51,479 nucleotides of DNA from assembly GCA_944367535.1 (NCBI GenBank), contig CALVWQ010000012.1, positions 1-51,479 of the forward strand, read 5' to 3'. Shown piece after piece: positions 16,284 through 24,424 of this stretch. Source of the DNA: an uncultured Clostridia bacterium. Lineage in GTDB: Bacteria > Bacillota > Clostridia > Christensenellales > Borkfalkiaceae. Below the pieces are notes generated by a model. It made no database searches, was not told the DNA's origin, and worked only from the letters and a program-made list of their open reading frames with translations. The position numbers and the translations under genes are program-made. Every line of letters starts with the position of its first letter. Positions within the stretch are counted from its first letter, which is position 1.

Positions 16284-17555
16284 TTAATTTTCGGTGAAAT
16301 CGTCTTTGAAATTTCTGGCCGCTTTTCTGTATTTTGCAGGCGTGGTGCCTACGTATTTTTTAAAAATCTTCATAAAATACACCGCGTCGTTAAACCCGCT
16401 CTTTTCTGCCGTCGATTCCACGCTCTCGCCGTCTATCAGAAATTTTTTCGCACGGTCGATTCTTACTTTGCCGAGATAATCGCTGAACGTAACGCCCATT
16501 TCCGCCCTGAAAAGATGGCTTAAATAATAACTGCTGACAAAAACGCTTTTTGCGAGCACGTCGAGCGAAAGTTCCGAATAATACTCTTCGTTTATTATCT
16601 TAACCGCTTTTGCAAGATGTTCGCTACCGGCTTTTTTATTGCGGTGCTCGTAAACGGTATCGAGAAAATCGTTGAGTATTTCGGTAGTAGTTTCGCATAT
16701 CGACACAAAGTCTATGTTGTCGGCTAACAAAGCTACGGATTTTTTGATAATCTCCGCGAGAGTGTTGAGAGGTGCGCCCGATTCGACCGCCGCGCGCGAA
16801 AGAAACGCCGTGAACTCGTAAAGCTTTGCCTTTATAATATCGAGATTGCCGCTCGCGTATGCGAAAATACCGCCGAGAAAATTGTTCAGAATGGTTTTGG
16901 CCTTTATCTTATCGCCGAGTTGAACGTAAAATATCAGCTCTTTTTCAAGTTCTGTCGGATATTTCTTGTACTCCGCCTGATTTTCCTTGATGCGCATTTC
17001 CGTCTGAATGCTCATCTGTTCGACTATAATGCGGCCGAGTTCGTCTTTTTTCTTTAAATACCTGCTCTCCTCTTTGGCCACGTACTCTACGGTTACCGAA
17101 AGCATTTCCGCGAGTCCCGTCATATATTCGCAGGATATCTGACTTATATTGTCCGCTCCGTAACCCGCGTTTTCCGCGTCGAACCCGAGTGCCGAACACT
17201 TTGAATAAAACTCCCTGCGGTAATAATCGTCGTCGTCCCAGAGTCTTACGGGACCGCACGCTATGTAAGCCACCGGCTTATCCTCGGGCGCCACCGGCGA
17301 AATGCACATGACGAGCCCGCAAGGCGTTTCATAAATATAACTCGTGCCGAGTTCCACCGCCTTGCCGCCGCTGTACACGATTTTACTCCGACACTGCTCG
17401 GAATCAATAAAATTACATATACATTTTTCCGACCTTACGCAAAACTGCTCGTTACCGTAAAGGTCGTAAAGCGCGACGTCCATTCCGCTCGTGGTCGAAA
17501 AACTTCTGAAAAGTTTTCCTATTTCCTTGTAATTGAAAATCTTTTTCAGTTCCAA
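16284..17555 (-). CDS. PocR-domain AraC family regulator
   Basis: 423 residues. An N-terminal PocR-type sensor domain (about 8-150) includes FRSFSTTSGMDVALYDLYGN, a Cys-rich stretch (CVRSEKCICNFIDSEQC) and SPVAPEDKPVAYIACGPVRL. A helical linker follows, then an AraC DNA-binding domain (about 320-410) with FNDAVYFMKIFKKYVGTTPA. PocR domains typically sense small diols or related metabolites (family knowledge). The start codon is TTG with GAGG eight bases upstream. The downstream neighbour is a decayed methyltransferase gene, so its natural target may be lost. Confidence 0.85.
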   Translation of the reverse strand: MELKKIFNYKEIGKLFRSFSTTSGMDVALYDLYGNEQFCVRSEKCICNFIDSEQCRSKIVYSGGKAVELGTSYIYETPCGLVMCISPVAPEDKPVAYIACGPVRLWDDDDYYRREFYSKCSALGFDAENAGYGADNISQISCEYMTGLAEMLSVTVEYVAKEESRYLKKKDELGRIIVEQMSIQTEMRIKENQAEYKKYPTELEKELIFYVQLGDKIKAKTILNNFLGGIFAYASGNLDIIKAKLYEFTAFLSRAAVESGAPLNTLAEIIKKSVALLADNIDFVSICETTTEILNDFLDTVYEHRNKKAGSEHLAKAVKIINEEYYSELSLDVLAKSVFVSSYYLSHLFRAEMGVTFSDYLGKVRIDRAKKFLIDGESVESTAEKSGFNDAVYFMKIFKKYVGTTPAKYRKAARNFKDDFTEN

Positions 17556-17576
17556 AAAGGTATCCTCAAAACAACC

Positions 17577-17607
17577 GTGCGCCGCCGCTTAAACTGCGGC
17601 GGCGCAC
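17577..17607 (-). terminator. GC-rich hairpin after the exporter operon
   Basis: GTGCGCCGCCGC and its inverse form a 12-bp stem with a 7-nt loop, between the Wzz-like gene stop (17644) and the PocR regulator. In the minus direction it is followed by GGTTGTTTTG, a weak U-run. Confidence 0.6.
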
Positions 17608-17643
17608 TATAAATAAACATTATCGTCTTATCTTTCGCGGTAC

Positions 17644-18390
17644 TTATTTGCTCTTTTTATTACTGCAGGTATCGTTATTTATACAGGCAAGAAGATGTGT
17701 GTCCGTAATCAATTCGAAGTCTTCCTTGCTTTTTACGGTATTGTCGAGAGAATATCTTAAAAACACTAATCCCACGGACAACACAAGTCCCGCCGCAAAA
17801 CCAAGGAGTGTAAATTTGAATATCCCGTTATCCTCGGTGATGTCAGCCCTGTTCTGCACCGGCATGAGTTTTACTTCCGTCGCGGGGACATATTCGGGAA
17901 GTATGAGCTTTGCGCTCTCTATAACCGCTTCCAGTTTCTTTTCCGCCGCGTCGGGCGAAACATCCGAATAACTTATACTAAATATCAGAGTATCGTCGCC
18001 GTAATTCATTTTTATGGCCTTACCGTCAATCGCGCCTTCGTTTCCGGCATGTGAGTAAATATTGTTTGCCTCGTTGACGTATTTAGGCGTGGATATATGC
18101 TGTTGAACGGTGCTTATATAACGCCCGGCATAATTTAAATTGTTGGTCGCAGACACATACCCTACGCCTTCATCATCGTATTCCACTATGTTTATGGCAA
18201 AAATAACTTCGTTTTCAGCGGTATATACCGTATCTCTTACCAAAACCGCATATCCCGCGCCGAGCAGAGTAAAAAGCAAGGTAAATAGAAGTATAAAAAG
18301 CCAGTTTTTCAAAAGCGCCGAAAAAAATCTTAAAGAACCGTTCTGTTTTTCGGTATTTTCCGCATTGATTGAATTCCGATTATCGTTCAT
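17644..18390 (-). CDS. Wzz-like chain-length-determinant family protein 2
   Basis: 248 residues with the topology of polysaccharide co-polymerases: a cytoplasmic N-terminus, a membrane span near residues 33-52, an extracytoplasmic middle domain, and a second span near 195-215 (FKFTLLGFAAGLVLSVGLVF) followed by a short tail. There is no C-terminal tyrosine kinase domain. Its ATG shares one base with the stop of the sister gene upstream (TAATG), so translation is coupled. The sequence LDNTVKSKEDFELITDTHLLA at the C-terminus matches the sister protein's tail (LDNTISEKEEFESITRANLLA), marking them as paralogues. Confidence 0.75.
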   Translation of the reverse strand: MNDNRNSINAENTEKQNGSLRFFSALLKNWLFILLFTLLFTLLGAGYAVLVRDTVYTAENEVIFAINIVEYDDEGVGYVSATNNLNYAGRYISTVQQHISTPKYVNEANNIYSHAGNEGAIDGKAIKMNYGDDTLIFSISYSDVSPDAAEKKLEAVIESAKLILPEYVPATEVKLMPVQNRADITEDNGIFKFTLLGFAAGLVLSVGLVFLRYSLDNTVKSKEDFELITDTHLLACINNDTCSNKKSK

Positions 18391-19145
18391 TATACCGCCT
18401 CCTGGTCATCTATATAAGCGAGGAGATTTGCACGGGTAATCGATTCGAATTCTTCCTTTTCGCTTATCGTGTTGTCGAGAATATACAAAAGATATACCGC
18501 TACGACCGCAAGAAGACATCCCGCAATAAAGGCAATAATCAGTATTTTGGTGTTGGAAATATCTATCCTTGCCGGTATATCGTTCTCGTCGTCCACAAGT
18601 TCTCTTATTCTCGTGGTAACGCCGGGGAAATAATCGGTGATTTCAAGGTCGAACGCAAGAATTAAAATTCTGAGTTTCTGCCTTGCCGTCTGCGCGTCGT
18701 AATCTTTGAGGGAAATTACGAACGTATATGATTCGGCCCCGCCGCCGTAATCGGTGTCAATCATATCCCGAGTGATATATTCGGGGACGGAGTCCGTGAG
18801 CCCCGCGGCGAGTTTTTCCTCATAATCGTCTTCGGCCCTTATTCCCGCAATAAACTCGTTCATATCGCCGACATTGCCGTTAACGTAAAGGTAATAGTAA
18901 TAATTTGCCCTGTCGACCACTACGCCCGTATCGCAGAAATCGACTATCGTATCCATATACGCCATCATCGCGCTGTTGCTCGACGTGACGGAAGAGCCTA
19001 TGACAGCACTGTAATCCACGGGTTCGGAAGCGGTATAGTAAGGCTTCCTAATGTAGGCGACTGCGAACCCGCATGCCAGCGCAGCGACAATCACGGCGAC
19101 TATGACAATCAGATACTTCTTCATCAGTAACAGAATTTTTTTCAT
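18390..19145 (-). CDS. Wzz-like chain-length-determinant family protein 1
   Basis: 251 residues with N-terminal (about 9-30) and C-terminal (about 205-227) membrane spans around an extracellular domain, the co-polymerase layout. The C-terminal LDNTISEKEEFESITRANLL is the part most like the neighbouring paralogue and like YveK/CapA proteins. The gene starts one base after the ABC exporter stop (TAACATG). These proteins normally set polysaccharide length together with a polymerase and often a tyrosine kinase. Neither is encoded here. Confidence 0.75.
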   Translation of the reverse strand: MKKILLLMKKYLIVIVAVIVAALACGFAVAYIRKPYYTASEPVDYSAVIGSSVTSSNSAMMAYMDTIVDFCDTGVVVDRANYYYYLYVNGNVGDMNEFIAGIRAEDDYEEKLAAGLTDSVPEYITRDMIDTDYGGGAESYTFVISLKDYDAQTARQKLRILILAFDLEITDYFPGVTTRIRELVDDENDIPARIDISNTKILIIAFIAGCLLAVVAVYLLYILDNTISEKEEFESITRANLLAYIDDQEAV

Positions 19146-19146
19146 G

Positions 19147-20850
19147 TTATTCGGTTATACCTCGATTATTCAACATCATTCTTTTGATTTTTCCGCCTTC
19201 TAAGCGCAACTCGGAATCGCATATGCCGAGCGCCGCTTTTCTGTGCGAAATTATAATAAGCGTTTTATTGCGGAGTTGTTTTAAGTTATTTAGCACTTTT
19301 AGTTCCGTTTGAGCATCGAGCGCGCTTGTCGCTTCGTCGAGAAGAATTACGGGTGCGTCGCATAAAACAGCCCTCGCAATAGCGACTCTCTGAATCTGCC
19401 CTTCCGAAAGTCCGACACCGTTTTCACCCACACGCGTTTCGAGTCCCTCGGGCAATTCACCGAGAAAATCGCTCACGCAACTGATTTTAAGAGCGTCCTC
19501 TATGCGCGCCTCAGAAGCGTCGCTTTTTATAAACGTAACGTTATCTCTGAGCGTACCCGAAAACAGCATATTGCCCTGCGGGACATACGAGAATACCGAC
19601 CTTGTGCATACTCCCGCAGTAATCTTTTCGACACCCGCGTCGAAATATATTTCTCCCCCTTCCGGCTCATATACGCCGAGCAACAACTTGAACAGAGTGC
19701 TTTTACCTATACCCGAATTTCCAGTAACCGCGACAAATTCGCCTTTTCGCACAATTGCATCGGCATTTTTGAAAACGGCGTCGCGCCCGTAAGAAAAACT
19801 CACGTCGTCAAAATGTATCGAATGAATCCTGTCATACAACAAAGACGGCTCGAAATGAGTAACCTGCGGTTCGTCTTCGAGATTTTCTATTTCCATAAGC
19901 CGTTCGGCGGAGGCTATCATCGCGTAATACTTCGGGAACACCGAAGAAAGCGATGCGAAGGGCACCTGTACGTTATTCACGAGTTGAAGTATCGCCGAAA
20001 GGTCGCCGTAAGAAAGACCCGTACCGTGAAATATGCTGAGTCCGCCGTATATAAGAGCGAAAAGGTATCCCGCGCTGAATATGAAATTATATGTCGCGGA
20101 GCCTATAACGGCGTAATTCTTGCGCTTCATTTTGACTCGGAAGTTTTCACGTTGAAGTTCCGCGGCAGTGTGTTCCACTTTATCGTTTACCGAAAAAACT
20201 TTAAGCGCAAGGATATTTTCCATGCTTTCCTGCATAAACGCGCGCACTTTTCCGTCCGTTTCGAGCGTCTTTTTGTGAAGGGCTTTGAGTTTGCCGCGCA
20301 GAACGCCGATAACCGCGAACACGAGCACGCCCGCCACTATAAACGCCACCGCGAAAATCCAGTCGAGAAGCACAAGTGCCACGACTGCGCATATAAGCCT
20401 TACGCCCGACGACACCACCGACGGCAGAATAGTCGTTATTCCGTCAGACACCACGCTCACGTCGCTCGTCAGCCTGTTTATGAGTTCTCCGCTGTGATAT
20501 TCTTTTATCTTATCGTATCTTTTATTTAATATTACCGAAAATATGCGCGATTTATACGTTATTTCTAGCCGGCCTTTTATATGTTCGGATAAGCCGTTGG
20601 TAACAATGCGGAAGAAAAACTGCAAAATCACCAGTGAAATTATGAACACGGTACCGAATATTAGTTTATCTTTATCCGCGCCCGTCGCCCCGTCGATTAT
20701 GGCTTTGACCGCAAAAGCAAAAGCGACCGAAAGAACGGAAAAAAACGCGTTAGCAAGAACCAGACAAAATAATTTGCCCTTCTGTCCTTTCGCATACGCG
20801 GAGAGCCATTTTAAAGCCCCGCTGTTTTTCCCGTTGGCGTTTTTAATCAT
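19147..20850 (-). CDS. ABC transporter, fused permease/ATPase (exporter type)
   Basis: A 567-residue half-transporter of the type I exporter class. The membrane domain covers about residues 15-310 with six spans, the ATPase about 330-565. Walker A is TGNSGIGKSTLF, the signature motif is LSEGQIQRVAIARAV, Walker B is VILLDEATSALD, and the switch His is IIISHR. It probably works as a homodimer. No ribosome-binding site precedes the ATG, and the promoter (20858-20886) ends seven bases before it. It is first in a tight three-gene operon with two Wzz-like proteins, so it may export a glycolipid or glycan precursor (inference). Confidence 0.9.
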   Translation of the reverse strand: MIKNANGKNSGALKWLSAYAKGQKGKLFCLVLANAFFSVLSVAFAFAVKAIIDGATGADKDKLIFGTVFIISLVILQFFFRIVTNGLSEHIKGRLEITYKSRIFSVILNKRYDKIKEYHSGELINRLTSDVSVVSDGITTILPSVVSSGVRLICAVVALVLLDWIFAVAFIVAGVLVFAVIGVLRGKLKALHKKTLETDGKVRAFMQESMENILALKVFSVNDKVEHTAAELQRENFRVKMKRKNYAVIGSATYNFIFSAGYLFALIYGGLSIFHGTGLSYGDLSAILQLVNNVQVPFASLSSVFPKYYAMIASAERLMEIENLEDEPQVTHFEPSLLYDRIHSIHFDDVSFSYGRDAVFKNADAIVRKGEFVAVTGNSGIGKSTLFKLLLGVYEPEGGEIYFDAGVEKITAGVCTRSVFSYVPQGNMLFSGTLRDNVTFIKSDASEARIEDALKISCVSDFLGELPEGLETRVGENGVGLSEGQIQRVAIARAVLCDAPVILLDEATSALDAQTELKVLNNLKQLRNKTLIIISHRKAALGICDSELRLEGGKIKRMMLNNRGITE

Positions 20851-20857
20851 AGTTTTA

Positions 20858-20886
20858 ATTCTAACACAATTAAAATAGTAAGTAAA
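20858..20886 (-). promoter_or_regulatory. Promoter of the exporter operon, close to the start codon
   Basis: Minus-strand TTTACT (20881-20886), 17-base spacer, TAGAAT (20858-20863). Seven bases separate it from the ATG at 20850, so the message is expected to have no or almost no leader. Confidence 0.55.
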
Positions 20887-20931
20887 GCGATAATCGGCAA
20901 AAACGCTTCTTTTACAAACTTAATTTTACGA

Positions 20932-20956
20932 AAAAGAAAAAGCGCGTATGACGCGC
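20932..20956 (-). terminator. Terminator of dxs
   Basis: In the minus direction GCGCG-TCATA-CGCGC is followed by TTTTTCTTTTTC, a normal intrinsic terminator starting 8 bases after the dxs stop. Confidence 0.75.
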
Positions 20957-20963
20957 CCTTAAA

Positions 20964-22772
20964 TTATTTATCATTTAGCCTGTCGATTTCAGCCAATATA
21001 TCATCTTCCGAAAGTCCGCAACCGCGCAACTGTGTTTCCACCGTGCCGTGCGGTACGAAAACGTCTTTAACACCCATGACCGATACTTTAGTGTCGATAT
21101 AACCGGAGAAAAATTCCGCGACCGCCGCTCCGAACCCGCCTATAACCGAATTTTCCTCTAATGTTATTATATTTCTTCCCGCAAAAGACTTCAACAAATC
21201 GGTATCGAGCGGTTTTACCGACCGCGCTGCCACTACTTGCGTTCCCTCGGATTTTTCCGCAGCGCGCAATGCGATTTCCGTCATACGCGGTCCCACCGAT
21301 ATAATGACCGCTCCGTTCCCCTCCTTTTCCACGACCCATAATTTTTCGGCGAAAGGTTTGGGACGACATTCGCCGCACGAATCGTTTTTCGGATAACGTA
21401 TTGCCACGGGCGACGAAAGCGAAAACGCATATTGCAGCGCGTCGCGCATTTCGTCCGCGCACAGCGGCGCGAGCACCGTCATGTTAGGCAAATGCGTCAG
21501 ATACGAAAGGTCGAATATTCCCTGGTGCGTTTTACCGTCCTCTCCCACGAGCCCCGCCCTGTCAAGGCAGAACACGACGGGAAGATTTTGCAGGCACACG
21601 TCGTGCAATATCTGGTCGTAAGCGCGCTGCAAAAAGGTAGAATACACCGCAACTACCGGGCGCAGCCCGCCCTTTGCCATACCCGCCGCATAAGTAACGG
21701 CAAATTCTTCCGCTATTCCGACATCGAAAAAGTTAGCGGGAAATTCTTTCTCGACGGCACTGAGTCCCGTCCCGTCTTTCATTGCCGCCGTTATCGCGAC
21801 GATTTTCGGATCGGTTTTTATCATTTCGCAAAGCGCGGCACCGAGAGACGAAGAAAATTCGCCCGCGCCGTTCGTCAGTTTCTTTCCGACGCCGTGATAG
21901 AAGTCTGCATGCTCTTCGGCCTTTTTGAAGCCCTTTCCTTTCGTAGTCTTAATATGCAGAAAGACCGCTTTTTCTCTGCATGCGGTTTTCACTCGCGAAA
22001 GAATGGCGGACAATTCCTTTATATCGTTTCCGTCGCAAAGTCCGACATACTTAAAGCCGAATTTCTCAAAATAATTTTCACCGTTGAAAATCCGCTTGAT
22101 AAGCCCTCTTACTTTTCTGAAAAACCGCGTTACAAAAGAATCTTTGAAAACCTTTTTAAAAAGTCTTTTGCTTTTGACGTAACTTTTCTTGGTCGTGCTC
22201 TTGGAAATAAATCCGTAGAAACCGTTTCGGTTTTTCGATATAGACATACCGTTATCGTTTAAGATAACTATAAAGTTTTTGGGCTTTTTACCGCTCGAAG
22301 TCATCGCTTCAAGGTTTAATCCGTTAACTAACGAGCCGTCGCCCACCACGTCTATAACACAATAGTCCTCGCCCGCCCTGTCGCGCGCGGCGCAAAGTCC
22401 CAATCCCGAAGCAATGGAAGTGCCCGCGTGCCCCGTGGTAAAGGCGTCGAACTCGCTCTCGTCGGAATCGGGAAAACCGGAAATACCGCCGTCCGTGCGT
22501 ATGGAACGAAAAGCCTCTTTTCTGCCCGACAGTATTTTGTGCGCATAACACTGATGTCCTACGTCGAAAATGATTTTGTCTTTGGGAAAATCGAAAGTCC
22601 TGTAAAGCGCAAGCGTGGTTTCGACTATGCCGAGGTTGGAAGAAAGATGCCCGCCGTTTTCACGGGTAACGGAAACTATCTCTTCTCTCAGTTCGCCCGC
22701 AAGCGCGCCGAGTTGCTCGACGGAAAGTTTTTTTATATCGGAAATGTCTTTTAAGCCCTCTAAAACACCCAT
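20964..22772 (-). CDS. dxs: 1-deoxy-D-xylulose-5-phosphate synthase
   Basis: 602-residue thiamine-diphosphate enzyme that condenses pyruvate and glyceraldehyde 3-phosphate, the first step of the MEP isoprenoid pathway. It has GDGSLVNGLNLEAM (ThDP/metal site, about residue 145), NDNGMSIS, the catalytic-domain VGIAEEFAVTYAAGMA and DRAGLVGEDGKTHQGIFDL, and a transketolase C-terminal domain. A basic stretch (about residues 190-225) fills the variable linker after the first domain. Length is normal. It stands alone with its own terminator. Confidence 0.95.
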   Translation of the reverse strand: MGVLEGLKDISDIKKLSVEQLGALAGELREEIVSVTRENGGHLSSNLGIVETTLALYRTFDFPKDKIIFDVGHQCYAHKILSGRKEAFRSIRTDGGISGFPDSDESEFDAFTTGHAGTSIASGLGLCAARDRAGEDYCVIDVVGDGSLVNGLNLEAMTSSGKKPKNFIVILNDNGMSISKNRNGFYGFISKSTTKKSYVKSKRLFKKVFKDSFVTRFFRKVRGLIKRIFNGENYFEKFGFKYVGLCDGNDIKELSAILSRVKTACREKAVFLHIKTTKGKGFKKAEEHADFYHGVGKKLTNGAGEFSSSLGAALCEMIKTDPKIVAITAAMKDGTGLSAVEKEFPANFFDVGIAEEFAVTYAAGMAKGGLRPVVAVYSTFLQRAYDQILHDVCLQNLPVVFCLDRAGLVGEDGKTHQGIFDLSYLTHLPNMTVLAPLCADEMRDALQYAFSLSSPVAIRYPKNDSCGECRPKPFAEKLWVVEKEGNGAVIISVGPRMTEIALRAAEKSEGTQVVAARSVKPLDTDLLKSFAGRNIITLEENSVIGGFGAAVAEFFSGYIDTKVSVMGVKDVFVPHGTVETQLRGCGLSEDDILAEIDRLNDK

Positions 22773-22952
22773 ATCTTCACCGAATAATCATACAAGGTTT
22801 CCACGCGGAAAACTTACTTTTTAATTTTACTATAATTTAATTTAAAAGTCAATACCTGACCGTTTTTTTGCTTAAATGCCGGAATTTTTACGGAAATTTC
22901 CGGTTTACAACCTTTTATATGTCTTTTCGCCTTTAAAAATACTTTTTCGCGC

Positions 22953-22981
22953 TTGACAACCATGTATTTACATAGTAAACT
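22953..22981 (+). promoter_or_regulatory. Promoter of the M29 aminopeptidase gene
   Basis: TTGACA (22953-22958), 17-base spacer, TAAACT (22976-22981). The spacer contains the near-palindrome ATGTATTTACAT, a possible operator. Translation starting at 22953 would begin inside this promoter. Confidence 0.6.
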
Positions 22982-23021
22982 GTTTCATTATACGAAAAAA
23001 ATACATACAGGCGGAACTGAA

Positions 23022-24248
23022 ATGTTCAACGAAAAAATTTTATGTGAATTTGCAAAGCTCGTACTTAAAATCGGGGTGAATCTGCAAAAAGGACAGGGGC
23101 TCGAAATAGCGTGTCCCACCGAAAAAGCCGAAGTGGCGCACGTATTGGCGGAAACCGCTTATAAAATGGGAGCGAAAATAGTGAAAGTACGTTGGGAAGA
23201 CGAGATAACGGATAAAATAAATTATCTGCACGCCTCCGAAAGCGCACTTACCGATATTCCCAAATGGCTTGTCGCGAGCAAAAACTATATAGTGGAAAAA
23301 GGATTTTGTTACGTGGCGATTTCGGCAGAAAATCCTTCCGCATTCAAGGACGTTCCCGCGACAAAACTCGCCGCTGTCGCCAAGGCAAAAAGCCGCGCGC
23401 TTAAAAAATTTTCCGACGCGGTAATGGCTAACGACATACGCTGGTGCATCGCTTCTGTCCCCACAAAAGACTGGGCGAAACATGTCTACGGCGACAGACC
23501 GGACGCGGAAACGCTTCTCACTCGCGCAATAGAAAAAACCATGCGGTTAGATGCCGAAGACCCTGTCGCGGTATGGGAAGAACATATACATACGCTCGAA
23601 CAGCGCGCCGCGTTCATGAATATGCAGGCGTTCGAGTACATTCATTTTAAAAATTCGATAGGCACAGACCTTAAAGTCGGCCTGGCCGAGGACAATATAT
23701 GGCTTTCGGCACGCGAAAGGGCTGCGGACGGGCTTGACTTCATTGCCAATATCCCCACCGAGGAGGTATTTACCGCGCCGCACAGATTAAAAACGGAAGG
23801 TGTCGTGAAATCTTCCATGCCGCTCTCTTACAACGGACAGATAATAGAAAATTTTTCAATACTCTTTAAAAAAGGAAAAGCATGCGATTTTTACGCCGAA
23901 AAAGGATTCGACGTGCTTAAACATCTCATAAAGACGGATAAAGGAACGCCCTATCTCGGAGAAGTCGCGCTGATAGGCAAAAGCTCGCCCGTGGCGGAAA
24001 CCGGCACGCTCTTTTACAACACGCTTTTCGACGAGAACGCGAGCTGTCATCTGGCGTTCGGAAAAGCCTACCCCACCACCGTCAGAAACGGCAATGCGCT
24101 TTCTCCCAAAGAACTTGCCCAAAAGGGAGTCAACGAATCGGTAGAACACGTGGATTTCATGATTGGAACTCCCGACCTCTCAGTTACCGGAATAAAAAAG
24201 GACGGCTCAGAAATCCCCATATTTACGGACGGAGAATGGTGTATATAA
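23022..24248 (+). CDS. Aminopeptidase, M29 family
   Basis: A 408-residue metallopeptidase of the AmpS/aminopeptidase T family, which removes N-terminal residues from peptides in the cytosol with two metal ions. Likely metal ligands lie in TEEVFTAPH, LGEVALIG, the His of CHLAFGKAY and VEHVDFMIG, in the order usual for the family. I start at the ATG at 23022, since the longer frame begins inside the promoter. The ribosome-binding site AGGCGGA is weak. Single gene. Confidence 0.9.
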   Translation: MFNEKILCEFAKLVLKIGVNLQKGQGLEIACPTEKAEVAHVLAETAYKMGAKIVKVRWEDEITDKINYLHASESALTDIPKWLVASKNYIVEKGFCYVAISAENPSAFKDVPATKLAAVAKAKSRALKKFSDAVMANDIRWCIASVPTKDWAKHVYGDRPDAETLLTRAIEKTMRLDAEDPVAVWEEHIHTLEQRAAFMNMQAFEYIHFKNSIGTDLKVGLAEDNIWLSARERAADGLDFIANIPTEEVFTAPHRLKTEGVVKSSMPLSYNGQIIENFSILFKKGKACDFYAEKGFDVLKHLIKTDKGTPYLGEVALIGKSSPVAETGTLFYNTLFDENASCHLAFGKAYPTTVRNGNALSPKELAQKGVNESVEHVDFMIGTPDLSVTGIKKDGSEIPIFTDGEWCI

Positions 24249-24269
24249 TAAAAAAGATAAAACCGAAAA

Positions 24270-24398
24270 TCAAATATAAAAACTAAAAATCTGATTTGGA
24301 CTTTTTTCGGTACTTTTAATGTTTGATTGATATTTTTTTTGATTGGGTTTTTCCCTGTCAACCTCGTTTATGTTGTCCGCAAATTCCGACAACTCCAT
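24270..24398 (-). CDS. Possible small protein downstream of cardiolipin synthase
   Basis: A 42-codon frame starting MELSEFADNINEVDREKPNQ with a strong ribosome-binding site (GGAGGAGGG, 5 bases before ATG), 26 bases after the cardiolipin synthase stop. The product is soluble, charged and Lys/Asn/Ser-rich towards the C-terminus, with no recognised family. The codon quality falls after about residue 20, and a one-base shift would lead into a hydrophobic frame, so a frameshifted longer gene is an alternative. The strong initiation site is the main evidence. Confidence 0.45.
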   Translation of the reverse strand: MELSEFADNINEVDREKPNQKKYQSNIKSTEKSPNQIFSFYI

Positions 24399-24424
24399 TA
24401 TAACCCTCCTCCGTGATTATTATG

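Noticed and set aside
19813-20529. Long open frame opposite the ABC exporter gene (and similar ones at 7217-8038, 24671-25669, 21432-22262, 42585-43334)
   Set aside because: These mirror the codon pattern of strong genes on the other strand, have no ribosome-binding sites, and encode His/Arg/Phe-rich low-complexity protein without domains.
22953-23021. Extended start of the M29 aminopeptidase
   Set aside because: The extra 23 codons begin with TTG inside the -35 box and run through the promoter.
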